Translations under genes and position numbers: made by a program
DNA from: CAMDPA01 sp964574325
GTDB taxonomy: Bacteria > Pseudomonadota > Alphaproteobacteria > Rhizobiales > Hyphomicrobiaceae
Assembly: GCA_964574325.1 (NCBI GenBank)
Contig: CAZNMY010000002.1
Coordinates: 1-64,000 of the forward strand
Reading direction: 5' to 3'
Length of the DNA: 64,000 nt
The notes under the pieces: model-generated
The model's input: only the letters and a program-made list of their open reading frames with translations
Databases searched by the model: none
What the model was told of the DNA's origin: nothing
Shown here: in pieces, positions 1 to 9,093 of the stretch
How positions within the stretch are numbered: position 1 is the stretch's first letter
Layout of the letters: each line of letters opens with the position of its first letter

Positions 1-2
1 GA

Positions 3-245
3 CGCGAGACGGTGACCGTCGAGATCACCAGCGTGGTGCGCGCATCCGACAGCTCGTTCCAGATCCGCTGGCTGGAGCGATCGTTCGAGGGCGGCGCACC
101 AAAGGACAGCCGGCGCCTGACCGGCCTGTTCTCGATCGTGGTAACCGCGCCGCGCACCGCCGACCTCGTCCGCCGCAACCCGCTCGGCATCTACATCCAC
201 ACCTTCAACTGGTCGCAGGACGTCACCACCGGAGACGGCAAATGA
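3..245 (+). CDS. trbF: TrbF (VirB8-like) conjugation protein, C-terminal part
   Basis: The reading frame is open from the left edge of the window and holds about 80 residues. It resembles the C-terminus of TrbF, the VirB8-type inner-membrane protein whose periplasmic NTF2-like domain helps assemble the type IV secretion channel. Visible features are a beta-strand-rich stretch (VTVEITSVVR, FQIRWLER) and a closing strand ending in YIHTFNWSQDV, typical of this family. The stop overlaps the start of trbG by four bases, as expected in a trb operon. The start and the membrane anchor lie outside the window. Identification rests mainly on position before trbG and trbI. Confidence 0.85.
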   Translation, partial: RETVTVEITSVVRASDSSFQIRWLERSFEGGAPKDSRRLTGLFSIVVTAPRTADLVRRNPLGIYIHTFNWSQDVTTGDGK

Positions 246-1240
246 GACAATCCATGCTTGTCGCCTCCGGTCTGGCGTTCGCGCTGTCGGCGTGTGCGAC
301 GAACATCCGGGTGCCAGAGGTGCCGCTGTTCGACAACCGCGAGTTCACCGCGGCCAAGCGCGAGCCGGAGCCGAAGCAGCCGGTGCAGATCGTCGAGGTG
401 CCCAAGCCGTTGCCGCTACCCGGCCAACTCAAGCCCATACCGTCGAAGCGCACGGAGCGCGCGAAAGACGCGACCTCTCCAAAGGACCGCGTGGCGGGCG
501 CCAACCGCGATGCGCGCATCGAGCCGGCCAAGGACGGCTACATCAACGCGATCCAGGTCTATCCCTTCACGGTGGGCGCGCTCTATCAGGTCTATGCCGC
601 CGTCAACCAGGTCACCGACATCGCGCTCGAGGCCGGCGAGAAGCTGGTTTCAGTCTCGGCCGGCGACACGGTCCGCTGGGTGGTCGGCGACACCACCAGC
701 GGCGAGGGTGCGACGGCGCAGGTGCACATCCTGGTCAAGCCGATCGGCGCCGAGTTCGAGACCAACCTCGTCATCACCACCGACCGGCGTACCTATCACC
801 TCGAGTTTCGCTCCACCGACAAGACCTACATGGCCTCGGTATCGTGGACCTATCCGGCCTCGGCACTACTGGCGCTCAAGGCCGACCGCGCCAAGGCAGA
901 AGCAGCGCAAACCGTCGTCGCCGACACCGGCGTCAATCTCGACCAGCTGCGGTTCCGGTACACCATCGAGGGCGACGCACCGTGGAAGCCGCGTCAGGTG
1001 TTCGACGATGGCGCCAAGGTCTACATCCAGTTCCCGCCCGGGCTCGCCCAGGGCGAGGCGCCGCCGCTGTTCGTGATCGGCCCAGACGGTAAGCCCGCTC
1101 TCGTCAACTACCGCGTCCGCGGCACCACATACATCGTCGACCGGCTGTTCGCCGCCGCGGAGCTGCGCCTCGGCACCGCTCCGCAGCGTGTGGTCCGTAT
1201 TGTCCGCACCGATGCCGTCTGGCGGGAGCCGCGCGGATGA
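242..1240 (+). CDS. trbG: TrbG (VirB9-like) conjugal transfer lipoprotein
   Basis: A 332-residue protein that starts on the ATG overlapping the trbF stop. Residues 1-18 form a lipoprotein signal peptide with lipobox L15-S16-A17-C18, so it is probably lipidated and exported. A proline-rich linker (about residues 40-75) is followed by VirB9-type beta domains, including a YPFTVGALYQVY segment and a C-terminal FDDGAKVYIQFP segment typical of TrbG/VirB9. In Trb systems this protein forms the outer-membrane part of the core complex with TrbI. It sits between trbF and trbI with four-base overlaps on both sides, so the three are almost certainly one transcript. Length is normal for the family. Confidence 0.95.
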   Translation: MRQSMLVASGLAFALSACATNIRVPEVPLFDNREFTAAKREPEPKQPVQIVEVPKPLPLPGQLKPIPSKRTERAKDATSPKDRVAGANRDARIEPAKDGYINAIQVYPFTVGALYQVYAAVNQVTDIALEAGEKLVSVSAGDTVRWVVGDTTSGEGATAQVHILVKPIGAEFETNLVITTDRRTYHLEFRSTDKTYMASVSWTYPASALLALKADRAKAEAAQTVVADTGVNLDQLRFRYTIEGDAPWKPRQVFDDGAKVYIQFPPGLAQGEAPPLFVIGPDGKPALVNYRVRGTTYIVDRLFAAAELRLGTAPQRVVRIVRTDAVWREPRG

Positions 1241-2544
1241 GCAACGACACCAACAAGCCAGAAGCGAAGCCGGACGACAAGGTGCCACCGGAGACGCTCG
1301 AGCTGCGCGCCCGGCCGCAGCCGATCACCCGAATCAATCGCAAGGTGCTGATCGGCGGCGCGGCTGTCGTGCTGATGGTGATCTCCGGACTCGTTCTGGT
1401 GGCGCTGAAACCGCCGACATGGCGCACGGCCAACCCGCTCGAGCTCTACAATGTCGACCGCAAGCCGATCGCCGACGGCCTTGGCCAACTGCCGTCGAGC
1501 TACGACGGCGTGCGCACGCAAGGACCGGCTGAGCCGAAAGGACCTGCTGGAGCTTCGCCATTGCCGCCCGGGGTGCGCCAGTTGACGGCGTCTGCCACCG
1601 ATACTGCGTCAGAAGCCGAGAAGGCCGAAAAGTCGCGCCTTGCCCGTATGGCGACCCAGGCACGCGAGGCGCCGCTGTTCTTCCGCCTGCAGTTGAAAGG
1701 GACCCCGCGCGAGACCGTGCCACCTGTCTCACCGCGCACTGCGCCTGAACCGGTGCCGCGGCCGGCGCTGACCGATGGCGGTCTCGAGTCGCTGCGCGTG
1801 CTGCGTGCAGCGGATCGTGCCCGCGCGCTCGGCGGAACCGATACCGACCCACTGGCCAACGACAACACCGACCAAACGCGCAAGCTGTCGTTTCTGAAGG
1901 CGGGACCCGAGAAGGAGATCTACAATCCGCATGCGCTGCAGACGCCGGCTTCGCCCTACCAGGTGATGGCCGGCACGGTAATCGCCGCCAGCCTCGTCTC
2001 GGGGCTCAGCTCCGATCTGCCTGGATTCGTCATCGCCCAGGTCACCGAGCACGCCTACGACACCGTCAGCGGGCGGCATCTGCTGATACCGCAGGGCTCG
2101 CGTCTCGTCGGCAAGTACGACAGCGTCGTCGCCTTCGGCCAGGAGCGCGCGCTGGTCGTCTGGCAGCGCATCATCCTGCCCGACGGAAGCTCGATCGTGA
2201 TCGACAACCTGCCGGCCACCGACACCGGCGGTTACGCCGGCCTCGCCGACGAGGTCGACCTGCACACCTGGAAGTTGCTCAAGGGCATCGCCCTGTCGAC
2301 GCTGCTCGGCATCGGCAACCAGCTCGCGTTCGGCACTACCGACAGCGATCTCGTCAAGGCGCTGCGCGAGTCGACGGGGCAGACCACCAACCGCGCCGGC
2401 CAGCGCCTGGTCGAGCGCACCCTCAACGTCCAACCGACCATCACCGTGCGCCCCGGCTGGCCCCTGCGCATCATCGTGCACAAGGACCTCATCATGCGGC
2501 CCTACCGCGGCCCAGCTTCGCTTCCTCTCACAACCAAGGAGTAA
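1237..2544 (+). CDS. trbI: TrbI (VirB10-like) conjugal transfer protein
   Basis: A 435-residue VirB10-type protein. It has a short cytosolic N-terminus, one transmembrane segment at about residues 35-55 (VLIGGAAVVLMVISGLVLVAL), a long proline- and charge-rich periplasmic linker, and from about residue 230 the VirB10 beta-barrel domain (ASPYQVMAGTVIAASLVSGL, VSGRHLLIPQGSRLVG). VirB10 proteins span the envelope and couple inner-membrane ATPase energy to the outer-membrane pore. It overlaps trbG by four bases and is followed four bases later by a DUF736 gene. The size is usual for TrbI. Nothing is missing in the conserved barrel region. Confidence 0.96.
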   Translation: MSNDTNKPEAKPDDKVPPETLELRARPQPITRINRKVLIGGAAVVLMVISGLVLVALKPPTWRTANPLELYNVDRKPIADGLGQLPSSYDGVRTQGPAEPKGPAGASPLPPGVRQLTASATDTASEAEKAEKSRLARMATQAREAPLFFRLQLKGTPRETVPPVSPRTAPEPVPRPALTDGGLESLRVLRAADRARALGGTDTDPLANDNTDQTRKLSFLKAGPEKEIYNPHALQTPASPYQVMAGTVIAASLVSGLSSDLPGFVIAQVTEHAYDTVSGRHLLIPQGSRLVGKYDSVVAFGQERALVVWQRIILPDGSSIVIDNLPATDTGGYAGLADEVDLHTWKLLKGIALSTLLGIGNQLAFGTTDSDLVKALRESTGQTTNRAGQRLVERTLNVQPTITVRPGWPLRIIVHKDLIMRPYRGPASLPLTTKE

Positions 2545-2548
2545 ACCC

Positions 2549-2863
2549 ATGCCCATCATCGGCACGTTCTCGGCCGCCCAGGACGGCTACGCCGGAACCA
2601 TCAAGACGCTGACCTTGACCGCCAAGGTGCGCTTCGTCGCCAACGACCGCAAGGACGGCGACAGCGCTCCGGACTTCCGGATCTTCGCCGGCAGCACCGA
2701 GATCGGCGCGGCCTGGCGCAAAACCAAGCAGGGCAGCGACGAGACCTACCTGCGCGTCAAGCTCGACGATCCGGCTTTTCCGCAGCCGATCTGGGGCGCC
2801 CTGCTCGAGGCGAGCGAGGACGGAGTCGTGCGTCTCATCTGGTCCCGCGACCGGCAAGGGTGA
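2549..2863 (+). CDS. DUF736 family protein
   Basis: A 104-residue protein with the DUF736 pattern: MPIIGTF at the N-terminus, repeated GxI/TLxL strands, then DFRIFAG and GAAWRKT, and a closing short beta segment. Function is unknown. DUF736 genes are common on alphaproteobacterial plasmids and integrative conjugative elements, often beside trb genes, as here four bases after trbI. The start ATG is preceded by an AAGGAG-type ribosome binding site. It probably belongs to the trb transcript. A role in conjugation or element maintenance is only inferred from company. Confidence 0.9.
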   Translation: MPIIGTFSAAQDGYAGTIKTLTLTAKVRFVANDRKDGDSAPDFRIFAGSTEIGAAWRKTKQGSDETYLRVKLDDPAFPQPIWGALLEASEDGVVRLIWSRDRQG

Positions 2864-2869
2864 CCACCG

Positions 2870-4549
2870 ATGGCTCGGGCTGCGCAGCTTCGGTTTCCGG
2901 GAGCCGCCACGAGCGGCAGACGACGATGGCGCATATCCGCAGTGCCCTGGCGGCTTGTGGTCTGCGTGCTGCTGCCATTCGCGGCAGGCTTCCATCTCTC
3001 CTGTCTTCTGCGGACCATCAATGCTCTGATCGCCGGCCAGCTCGCCAGCGAATTCGGCATCGGCCCCGCCCAGCTCGGGCTGCTGACGTCGGCGTACTTC
3101 CTGGCCTTCGGCGCCGCCCAGATCCCATGCGGCATCCTGCTCGACCGTCACGGCCCGAAGCTCGTCCAGAGTGTTTTGCTGCTGATCGGCAGCGTCGGCG
3201 CGCTCGTCTTCGCAATAGCGGACAATTTCGTGCTGCTCATGTTCGGCCGCGCACTCATCGGGCTCGGCGTCGCCGCCGGCCTGATGGCTGGCCTCAAGGC
3301 CATCGTGCTGTGGTTCCCCGCCGAGCGGCAGGCGCTCGCCAACGGCTGGATGATGATGCTCGGCACGCTCGGCGCCGTCACAGCCTCGGTGCCGGCCGAT
3401 GTCATGATCGACAGCATTGGTTGGCGCGGACTGTTCGCAATGATGGGCGGTCTGTCGGCACTCGCGGCTCTGATGGTGTTGTTTCTGGTCCCTGATCATA
3501 GGCCGTCGCGAGCGGCACCGCGTTCTGCGCCGACGATCACCGTCTGGACGATCTTTTCCGACGTGCGCTTCTGGCGCATCGCCCCGCTGTCCGCGCTCGG
3601 CATCGGCACGTCGTGGGCTCTGCAAGGACTGTGGGCTGCGCCCTGGCTCCGCGATGTCGATGGACTGGATCGCGCCGCGGTCGTCGGTCATCTTGGCATC
3701 ATGGCAATCGTGCTGAGCGTCAGCGGCCTGGTACTTGGCCTCGCTGCCGACCGATTGCGCCGAATGGGTATCCGCACGGAATTCTTGCTGGCGGAAACGT
3801 TCGCGCTGTCGCTGGCGGCGCAGGTGGCGCTTGTGCTCGACTGGCCGGTTCCCACGATCGTGTCCTGGAGCCTGATCGCGATGGCCGGCGTCGCCACCGT
3901 GCTCGGCTACACGGTGCTCGGCGACATCTTCCCCAAGCACGCCTCTGGCCGCGCCAACGGCGCGCTCAACCTGCTGCAAGTCGCCGCCGCATTCGCCGTG
4001 CAATCGGTGTTCGGCGGGATCGTCGCCCTGTGGGAACCGAACGCCGGCCAATACCCGCCCGAAGCCTACCGCACAGCATTGGTGTTCTTCATTGGGCTGC
4101 AGCTCGTGGCGTTCGGTTGGTTCGCAACGGCGCTGAAGCCAGCAACTGTGAAGCGGCACAATGAACACCGGCATCACCCAACCACCCCAGACGTCGGGCA
4201 GCCTTCCAGAAGCGAAGCTTATCGGGCCGCCACGATGAGATGGGCGCTACAGACAAGGCAAGCTCGCAATCAAATCGCGATTTGGCGCTCGGCTGCAGCG
4301 GCGTCGATCATGCTGCTCACTGTTCTGGGCTCGTCCGTCGGCTCAGCGCTCATGTCCAACGGCTTGGGTGGCGATCAATCACCAGAGGACAGCTTCGTCC
4401 TTCCCGTACCAATCAACGGGGCAATTGCGAGGGCTCAGAATTCTCGTGGGACCAACATCCGCGCTCCGCTTCATCACGCCAGCGGCGACCTCCTCATCCG
4501 TAGCGGCCATACGTTTCGCGAAAGGCTTAGCCATGCCCGTTTTGAGTGA
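2870..4549 (+). CDS. Major facilitator superfamily transporter with unusual C-terminal extension
   Basis: Residues about 25-430 show the 12-helix MFS pattern: a helix with YFLAFGAAQIP, the loop motif GILLDRHGPKLV between helices 2 and 3, and a second half beginning near residue 225. It resembles the oxalate/nitrate-type or CynX-like MFS branch, but the substrate cannot be told. The last 130 residues (after about KPATVKRHNEH) do not look like MFS. They contain one possible hydrophobic stretch (ASIMLLTVLGSSVGSAL) and low-complexity sequence, so the natural stop may have been lost by rearrangement and the frame may read through. The start lies six bases after the DUF736 stop. The end overlaps the next gene in another frame. 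Confidence 0.75.
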   Translation: MARAAQLRFPGAATSGRRRWRISAVPWRLVVCVLLPFAAGFHLSCLLRTINALIAGQLASEFGIGPAQLGLLTSAYFLAFGAAQIPCGILLDRHGPKLVQSVLLLIGSVGALVFAIADNFVLLMFGRALIGLGVAAGLMAGLKAIVLWFPAERQALANGWMMMLGTLGAVTASVPADVMIDSIGWRGLFAMMGGLSALAALMVLFLVPDHRPSRAAPRSAPTITVWTIFSDVRFWRIAPLSALGIGTSWALQGLWAAPWLRDVDGLDRAAVVGHLGIMAIVLSVSGLVLGLAADRLRRMGIRTEFLLAETFALSLAAQVALVLDWPVPTIVSWSLIAMAGVATVLGYTVLGDIFPKHASGRANGALNLLQVAAAFAVQSVFGGIVALWEPNAGQYPPEAYRTALVFFIGLQLVAFGWFATALKPATVKRHNEHRHHPTTPDVGQPSRSEAYRAATMRWALQTRQARNQIAIWRSAAAASIMLLTVLGSSVGSALMSNGLGGDQSPEDSFVLPVPINGAIARAQNSRGTNIRAPLHHASGDLLIRSGHTFRERLSHARFE

Positions 4550-4775
4550 GCATTTGCCTCGCTTCACCGACGCCGACGGTCAGGCGTTGTGGGGCATCAA
4601 GACTGTCGTCGAGCGAACCGGCCTGTCCCGCGCTACGGTCTACCGTTACACCATCAAGGGTATCCTTCCTCCTCGCCGCCGCGTCGGCCCTGGTCGCGTG
4701 GCGTGGCTGGCGTCAGAGATGATCGCCTGGATCGAGAGTCGGCCAAAATTGGACCGCCAAAGTGAAACCGACTGA
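4533..4775 (+). CDS. AlpA-family (MerR-like) DNA-binding regulator
   Basis: An 80-residue protein with an AlpA/excisionase-type winged helix: LWGIKTVVERTGLSRATVYRY, then PPRRRVGPGRVAWLASEMIAWI, ending in ESRPK. Proteins of this kind activate integrase or excision genes of integrated elements or repress their neighbours. The frame extends further upstream, but the first 55 residues there look random, so the ATG at 4533 is chosen. The gene is the last recognisable one before a gene-poor stretch leading to the defence operon. It may be the regulator of the element that carries the trb genes. The target is unknown. Confidence 0.8.
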   Translation: MPVLSEHLPRFTDADGQALWGIKTVVERTGLSRATVYRYTIKGILPPRRRVGPGRVAWLASEMIAWIESRPKLDRQSETD

Positions 4776-4907
4776 GGCAGGGAGAATACAGGTCGGCGCG
4801 CTCCGTAAATGGAGGAGCAACCAACGCCGACGAGATATCCCATGTGTGGACAAACCTTCATGTTGCGCCGCCTTGCACGACTGCGACACGCCGTCGATGT
4901 GCGGGCA

Positions 4908-5162
4908 TCAACAGTGGCCGCGGCGTAGTCGAGAAAGGCTCGATTCGTATTTCCACCCGAGAGAGGTTAGTGCAACCTGTCCGTCCTTCTTCATCTCGCC
5001 CACGCCATACCTGCGGATCGCTTCTCGCCATGCGGGAGGCAGCTTTCGTGGTCCGTAGTCCATCCACATCTCTACGGCTAAACTGGCGCCTACATTCCAA
5101 TTCTCGATCTGCTCCACGGACGCCTCCTGCGAATCAGCTAAAGATATCATGGCACGCCGCAT
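4908..5162 (-). CDS. Hypothetical small protein (uncertain)
   Basis: An 84-residue frame in the 600-base stretch between the AlpA-like gene and the defence operon. Its composition (MISLADSQEASVEQIENWNV, then YGPRKLPPAWREAIRRYGVGEM) looks more protein-like than the other frames here, with amphipathic segments and balanced charge. I do not recognise a family. The rest of 4776-5381 shows no better frame and no clear terminator. The call rests only on composition, so it may be chance. Confidence 0.3.
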   Translation of the reverse strand: MRRAMISLADSQEASVEQIENWNVGASLAVEMWMDYGPRKLPPAWREAIRRYGVGEMKKDGQVALTSLGWKYESSLSRLRRGHC

Positions 5163-5381
5163 GGCTCAGCCCGCACGCCTTCGAGATGCGGAAGGGGTTT
5201 TCCCACAGCGTTATAGACTTTGGTGGACTCGACTTCTGCAATCAAAATCTGTGGGTTATCGTCTTGTTATGGTATTGTTATGGTTGACTGACACTGATTT
5301 GAATCTGCATCATCGGCTCTGCAGGATGCTTTCCCACCTGCCCGCTTGCCTGCAGCCGCCCAAAGCCGAGCCGGAGGTGCG

Positions 5382-6575
5382 ATGACGGTTCATACCGCGC
5401 CCGGACAAACGGCTGGGTACCTTTACCAGTGTCGGTACGCTCTCCTGCTTGCCTTGCAGCACACGGCCTCCAGCCCGAGTCTACTGCTGACAATCGAGCA
5501 TCTCGACGACGTAGCCTTCGAAGAGGGTGCCGAGCCGGTCGCGCGCCTGCAGGCCAAACACCAGCTCGTCCGTGCTGCCTCGCTCACCGACAGCTGCTCC
5601 GACTTATGGAAGACAATAGGGATCTGGGCCACTGAGATCGCGTCTGATCCCAGCAAGCTGGACACACAGAGATTGCTGCTTGTCACCACGGCAGAAGCGC
5701 CGGCCGGCTCTGCCGCGAGCCTACTGCGCGCAAATAGCAAGGACGAGGCCGCTGCCCGCACGCTCCTTACCACGGCTATCTCGAAGAGCCGCAGCGAGAC
5801 TAACGCCAATTACTATGCCGCGTTCTTGGCCCTCACGGACGAGGCGCAGGTAGCCCTTCTCAGAGCCATTCAAGTCCTGGATCGCAGTCCGTCGCTCGCC
5901 GACCTCGACGCCCCGCTCAAGCATGAGCTCCGCTTCGTGGCCACTGCCCAATCGCGGGACGCAGCGCTGCAGCGAGTGGAAGGTTGGTGGTGGGCGCGTG
6001 TCGCCCAGGCGCTCGTCGAGCCGGCCCGCAAACACATTTCATTGATAGAGGTTGAGACATTCGTCGACACCGTCCGCGAGACTTTCAGGGCCGAGAACCT
6101 GCCCGTAGATTTTGCCGGCGCGGAGCCGCCAAACTCGACTGCCCAGGCCTACGACGCCCGCACGTTCGTGCGACAGCTCCACCTTGCCGACTGTCCACCC
6201 AACCGCGTGGCCAGGGCCAAACGCGACTACTATCGCGCCTTTGAGCAGCGCTCGAAATGGAGCCGGGAATATCTCGTTGATGCCACCGAGATGACTGATT
6301 ACGAGCGCCGACTGATCGAGCAGTGGGAGCCGCGCTTTGACCGGATGTCAGGGCAGGTCACCAAGACAGAGCCGTTCGCCGATCCGGTCAAGGCGGCTCA
6401 GGACCTCATCTTCTGGGTCGAGACGGACATGCAGCAGCCGCTCCGCAACGTTACCGACCGATATCTTGCTATCGGCTCCTGTCACATGCTCGCCGACGAC
6501 GAGAGGCTTGGCTGGCACCCGGACTTTCGCCGGCTTTTGGACGGTGAGCCTCCGGCCGAAGGGAGCGATTCATGA
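5382..6575 (+). CDS. ABC-3C/Lamassu-type effector with Cap4-like nuclease domain
   Basis: A 397-residue protein starting at the ATG at 5382, nine bases after the beginning of a CCGGAGG ribosome binding site. The N-terminus shows the Cap4/DUF4297-type restriction-endonuclease pattern: GYLYQCRYALL (residues 12-22), E39, D42-D43 and the catalytic-like Q57-x-K59. The remaining two thirds are helical and end in a domain with CHMLADDERLGWHPDF, resembling the C-terminal domains of ABC-three-component system proteins. In such systems this subunit is the toxic nuclease that the ATPase partner holds in check until phage infection. It overlaps the next gene by four bases. The family and role are known; activity here is inferred. 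Confidence 0.82.
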   Translation: MTVHTAPGQTAGYLYQCRYALLLALQHTASSPSLLLTIEHLDDVAFEEGAEPVARLQAKHQLVRAASLTDSCSDLWKTIGIWATEIASDPSKLDTQRLLLVTTAEAPAGSAASLLRANSKDEAAARTLLTTAISKSRSETNANYYAAFLALTDEAQVALLRAIQVLDRSPSLADLDAPLKHELRFVATAQSRDAALQRVEGWWWARVAQALVEPARKHISLIEVETFVDTVRETFRAENLPVDFAGAEPPNSTAQAYDARTFVRQLHLADCPPNRVARAKRDYYRAFEQRSKWSREYLVDATEMTDYERRLIEQWEPRFDRMSGQVTKTEPFADPVKAAQDLIFWVETDMQQPLRNVTDRYLAIGSCHMLADDERLGWHPDFRRLLDGEPPAEGSDS

Positions 6576-7078
6576 CGGATGTATTGCCCCGCTGGCAGGA
6601 ACGACCCCGGGAAATCGCCAATCTGTTCAACCCTGCTTTCACGGCCCTGCTTTTGGCGAAGACGCTGGCGGGTTATGCCAGTGGCAAACCGACTGGCATG
6701 CCCGTTGTGCTCTCCTACCTTGTCCTACCGATCATACTGCATCCGGACACGCGTGATGCGCTGCCCCGAGCCTCCAGCACGAACATGTATGGCTGGATTG
6801 CTGAGCATCCGCACCTCAAGGCGCTCTTCCCGGCGCGTGCTCGCAAATCCATCCCGTTCACGCAGGAAGCGATCCGCTTCGGCATCATTTACGGCAAGCT
6901 CGCCGTAGCAGGGCCTTCGCTGGACATGGGCATTCGCAAGTTCGCCCTCAGTGCCGCGCCGCCTGATGCCACTGACGAAGTTAAGGTCTGCCTGCAGAAG
7001 GCGGCTTTCATTGGCCGATGGTTTGCGGAGACCGACTCTCCCCACACCATCCTCGCCACCTGGGGGATACGGCCATGA
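6572..7078 (+). CDS. ABC-3C middle component (LmuC-like)
   Basis: A 168-residue, mainly helical protein placed between a nuclease-type effector gene and a DUF3732-type ATPase gene, overlapping both by four bases. The pattern EIANLFNPAFTALLL near the N-terminus and FGIIYGKLA followed by a helical C-terminus matches the small middle components of ABC-three-component conflict systems, called LmuC in Lamassu. These proteins are thought to connect the SMC-like ATPase to the effector. There are no catalytic motifs, no signal peptide and no membrane segment. Identification depends on both sequence feel and the gene order. Confidence 0.78.
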   Translation: MTDVLPRWQERPREIANLFNPAFTALLLAKTLAGYASGKPTGMPVVLSYLVLPIILHPDTRDALPRASSTNMYGWIAEHPHLKALFPARARKSIPFTQEAIRFGIIYGKLAVAGPSLDMGIRKFALSAAPPDATDEVKVCLQKAAFIGRWFAETDSPHTILATWGIRP

Positions 7079-9054
7079 CGCTCCAGATCAGGAAAATTCT
7101 GATTTACGGAAACAACGGCGAACGCCGTGACGTCGAATTCAAGACCGGCGCCCTCAACATTATCACCGGCGGGTCCCGCACCGGAAAGTCGGCGCTGCTC
7201 GGCATTATCGATTTTGTCTGGGGTCGCGATGAATGCACAATCCCCGAAGGTCCCGTGCGCCGGACCGCGGACTGGTATGGGCTTTTGCTCGATCGCGATG
7301 GCGAGGGGATCTTTCTCGCCCGCCGGAACCCGCCGATCGGGGCAAGCACGAGCGACGAGTTCCACTTTGTGCGTCCTGTCGCAGACGCGCCGCCTTCGAT
7401 GCACGGGCGAGAGAAGAACATCACGGCCGATGGCCTGAAGGCGACACTTGGTGAATTGCTCGGTATTTCCCAGAACGAGTTCCGGCCGCCCGAAGGATCG
7501 ACCCGGAATCCGACGCCTGCCTCCGCACGCCATGCCATCATCTTCTGCCTGCAGAACCAGGACGAGATCGCGAGCCGGACGGCGCTGTTCCACCGTCAGG
7601 CAGAGCCGTTTCTCCCGCAGGCAATCAAGGATACGCTGCCCTATTTCCTGGGCGCGATGGATTCGCGCGCCTTCGCTCTCCAGCTGCAGCTTGATGAGGC
7701 CCGTCGGCAGTTAAGGCGGCTTTCGAAGGAGCTTGCTTCGGAACGCGCGGCCGACGACGAGGTGCAGACGCGTGCGCACTCCCTGATCGCAGAAGCCAAG
7801 CGCGTCCAGCTCTTGCCTCCTGACGCCACTGCCGCCGGGCGGGCGGCTTCATTGGCACTTCTCGAAGAAGCCAACCGGCGGGGCGAGCGTCCCGACGCTC
7901 TTGTGCTTACCGATCCGGAAGCGGAAATCGTCGCGTTGCAGGATCGTCGCCGCGACCTGAGAACGACCTTGAGATCGCTTCAGGATCAGCGCCAGGAGCT
8001 CGATCAGCTCCTCCACGACGCAGCCGGCTTTACCAAAGAAGCAGTGGAGCAGAAGGCCCGGCTCTCGACGCTTCAGCTCGTTCGGGAAGATCCGCTCCAC
8101 GATCCAGAACTCTGCCCGGTGTGCTCCAGTCGGCTCGAGAAGCCCACTCCGACCGTCGTCGATATTTCGGCGGCGCTCGGCCAGATCCGTGGCCAGCTCA
8201 ATGCTGTGAGCCGCGAGCAGCCGCAAATAGAAAGACGACGTGGTGAGCTGCGCGAAGCTATTGGGCGCGTCGAAGACCAGCTCCGCGACAACCATCGCGC
8301 TATGGAGGAGCGCAGTCGCGCCTCAGCCAGATTGCAATCGCAGCAAGCTCTTTTCCTTGAGCAGGCTCGCGCCCTCGGTCGCATCGGTCTCTACCTCGAA
8401 ACCTCGCAGGCTGCTGACGGACCGGACGGTCTCGCGGAGCGCATCAGTACCCTCAATGCCCAGGTAGCCGAACTTGAGCGCAGTCTCGATCCAGAAGCGC
8501 TCGAAGAGCGCGTCATCACAGCCCTCAATCTCGTCTCGCTCTACATGACCGAGATCGCGACGCAACTGAACCTCGAACACGGAAATCAGAGCATCCGCCT
8601 GGACCGGAAGAAGCTCACCATCGTCGCCGACACCATCAACGGCCCAATCCCGCTCTCCCAGATCGGCAGCGGCGAGAACTGGATCGGCTACCACGTGGCA
8701 GCTCACCTCGGCCTTCACCGGCTCTTCCTTGCCCGAAGCAGGCCAGTTCCGGGGTTCCTTGTACTCGATCAGCCTTCACAGGCCCATTATCCGGCAGACG
8801 TGGAGGAAGGCGCGACCCAGCCGAGCGACGAGGACCGCTCTGCCGTGATCAATCTGTTCAAGCGGCTATACGACTTCAATCTCGCCCATTCCGACCGCTT
8901 CCAGATCATCGTCGTCGACCACGTCGACTTCAAGGAAGAGTGGTTCGAGACGGCCGTCGCGGCACGTTGGCGCAAAGGCATCAAGCTCATCCCGCAGAGC
9001 TGGCTCGGAGACGCCGGTTCCGCTGTCTCTTCGATTGTTGATCCAGCTGAATAG
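7075..9054 (+). CDS. SMC-like ATPase, DUF3732/LmuB-type
   Basis: A 659-residue ATPase of the ABC/SMC/Rad50 type. Walker A is GGSRTGKS at residues 32-39. Coiled-coil arms run from about residue 200 to 470, with a Rad50-like zinc-hook motif CPVC at 347-350. A signature-like IGSGENW lies near residue 525, and the Walker B region reads FLVLDQPSQAHYP with D565. The LDQPSQ variant and overall length fit DUF3732 proteins of ABC-3C systems, the LmuB role of Lamassu. It probably senses DNA ends or replication structures of invaders and releases the nuclease encoded upstream. The ATG overlaps the stop of the middle component gene, so all three genes are cotranslated. Confidence 0.87.
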   Translation: MTLQIRKILIYGNNGERRDVEFKTGALNIITGGSRTGKSALLGIIDFVWGRDECTIPEGPVRRTADWYGLLLDRDGEGIFLARRNPPIGASTSDEFHFVRPVADAPPSMHGREKNITADGLKATLGELLGISQNEFRPPEGSTRNPTPASARHAIIFCLQNQDEIASRTALFHRQAEPFLPQAIKDTLPYFLGAMDSRAFALQLQLDEARRQLRRLSKELASERAADDEVQTRAHSLIAEAKRVQLLPPDATAAGRAASLALLEEANRRGERPDALVLTDPEAEIVALQDRRRDLRTTLRSLQDQRQELDQLLHDAAGFTKEAVEQKARLSTLQLVREDPLHDPELCPVCSSRLEKPTPTVVDISAALGQIRGQLNAVSREQPQIERRRGELREAIGRVEDQLRDNHRAMEERSRASARLQSQQALFLEQARALGRIGLYLETSQAADGPDGLAERISTLNAQVAELERSLDPEALEERVITALNLVSLYMTEIATQLNLEHGNQSIRLDRKKLTIVADTINGPIPLSQIGSGENWIGYHVAAHLGLHRLFLARSRPVPGFLVLDQPSQAHYPADVEEGATQPSDEDRSAVINLFKRLYDFNLAHSDRFQIIVVDHVDFKEEWFETAVAARWRKGIKLIPQSWLGDAGSAVSSIVDPAE

Positions 9055-9093
9055 TTCGGTAGTCGCGCTCGAGTCTTATAGACTGCCCAACAG

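Noticed and set aside
2528..4177. Minus-strand frame of 549 residues opposite the MFS gene
   Set aside because: The protein is a mix of His, Gln, Arg and Asp without any fold signal, and the opposite strand carries a clear 12-helix transporter. It is a shadow of high-GC codon use.
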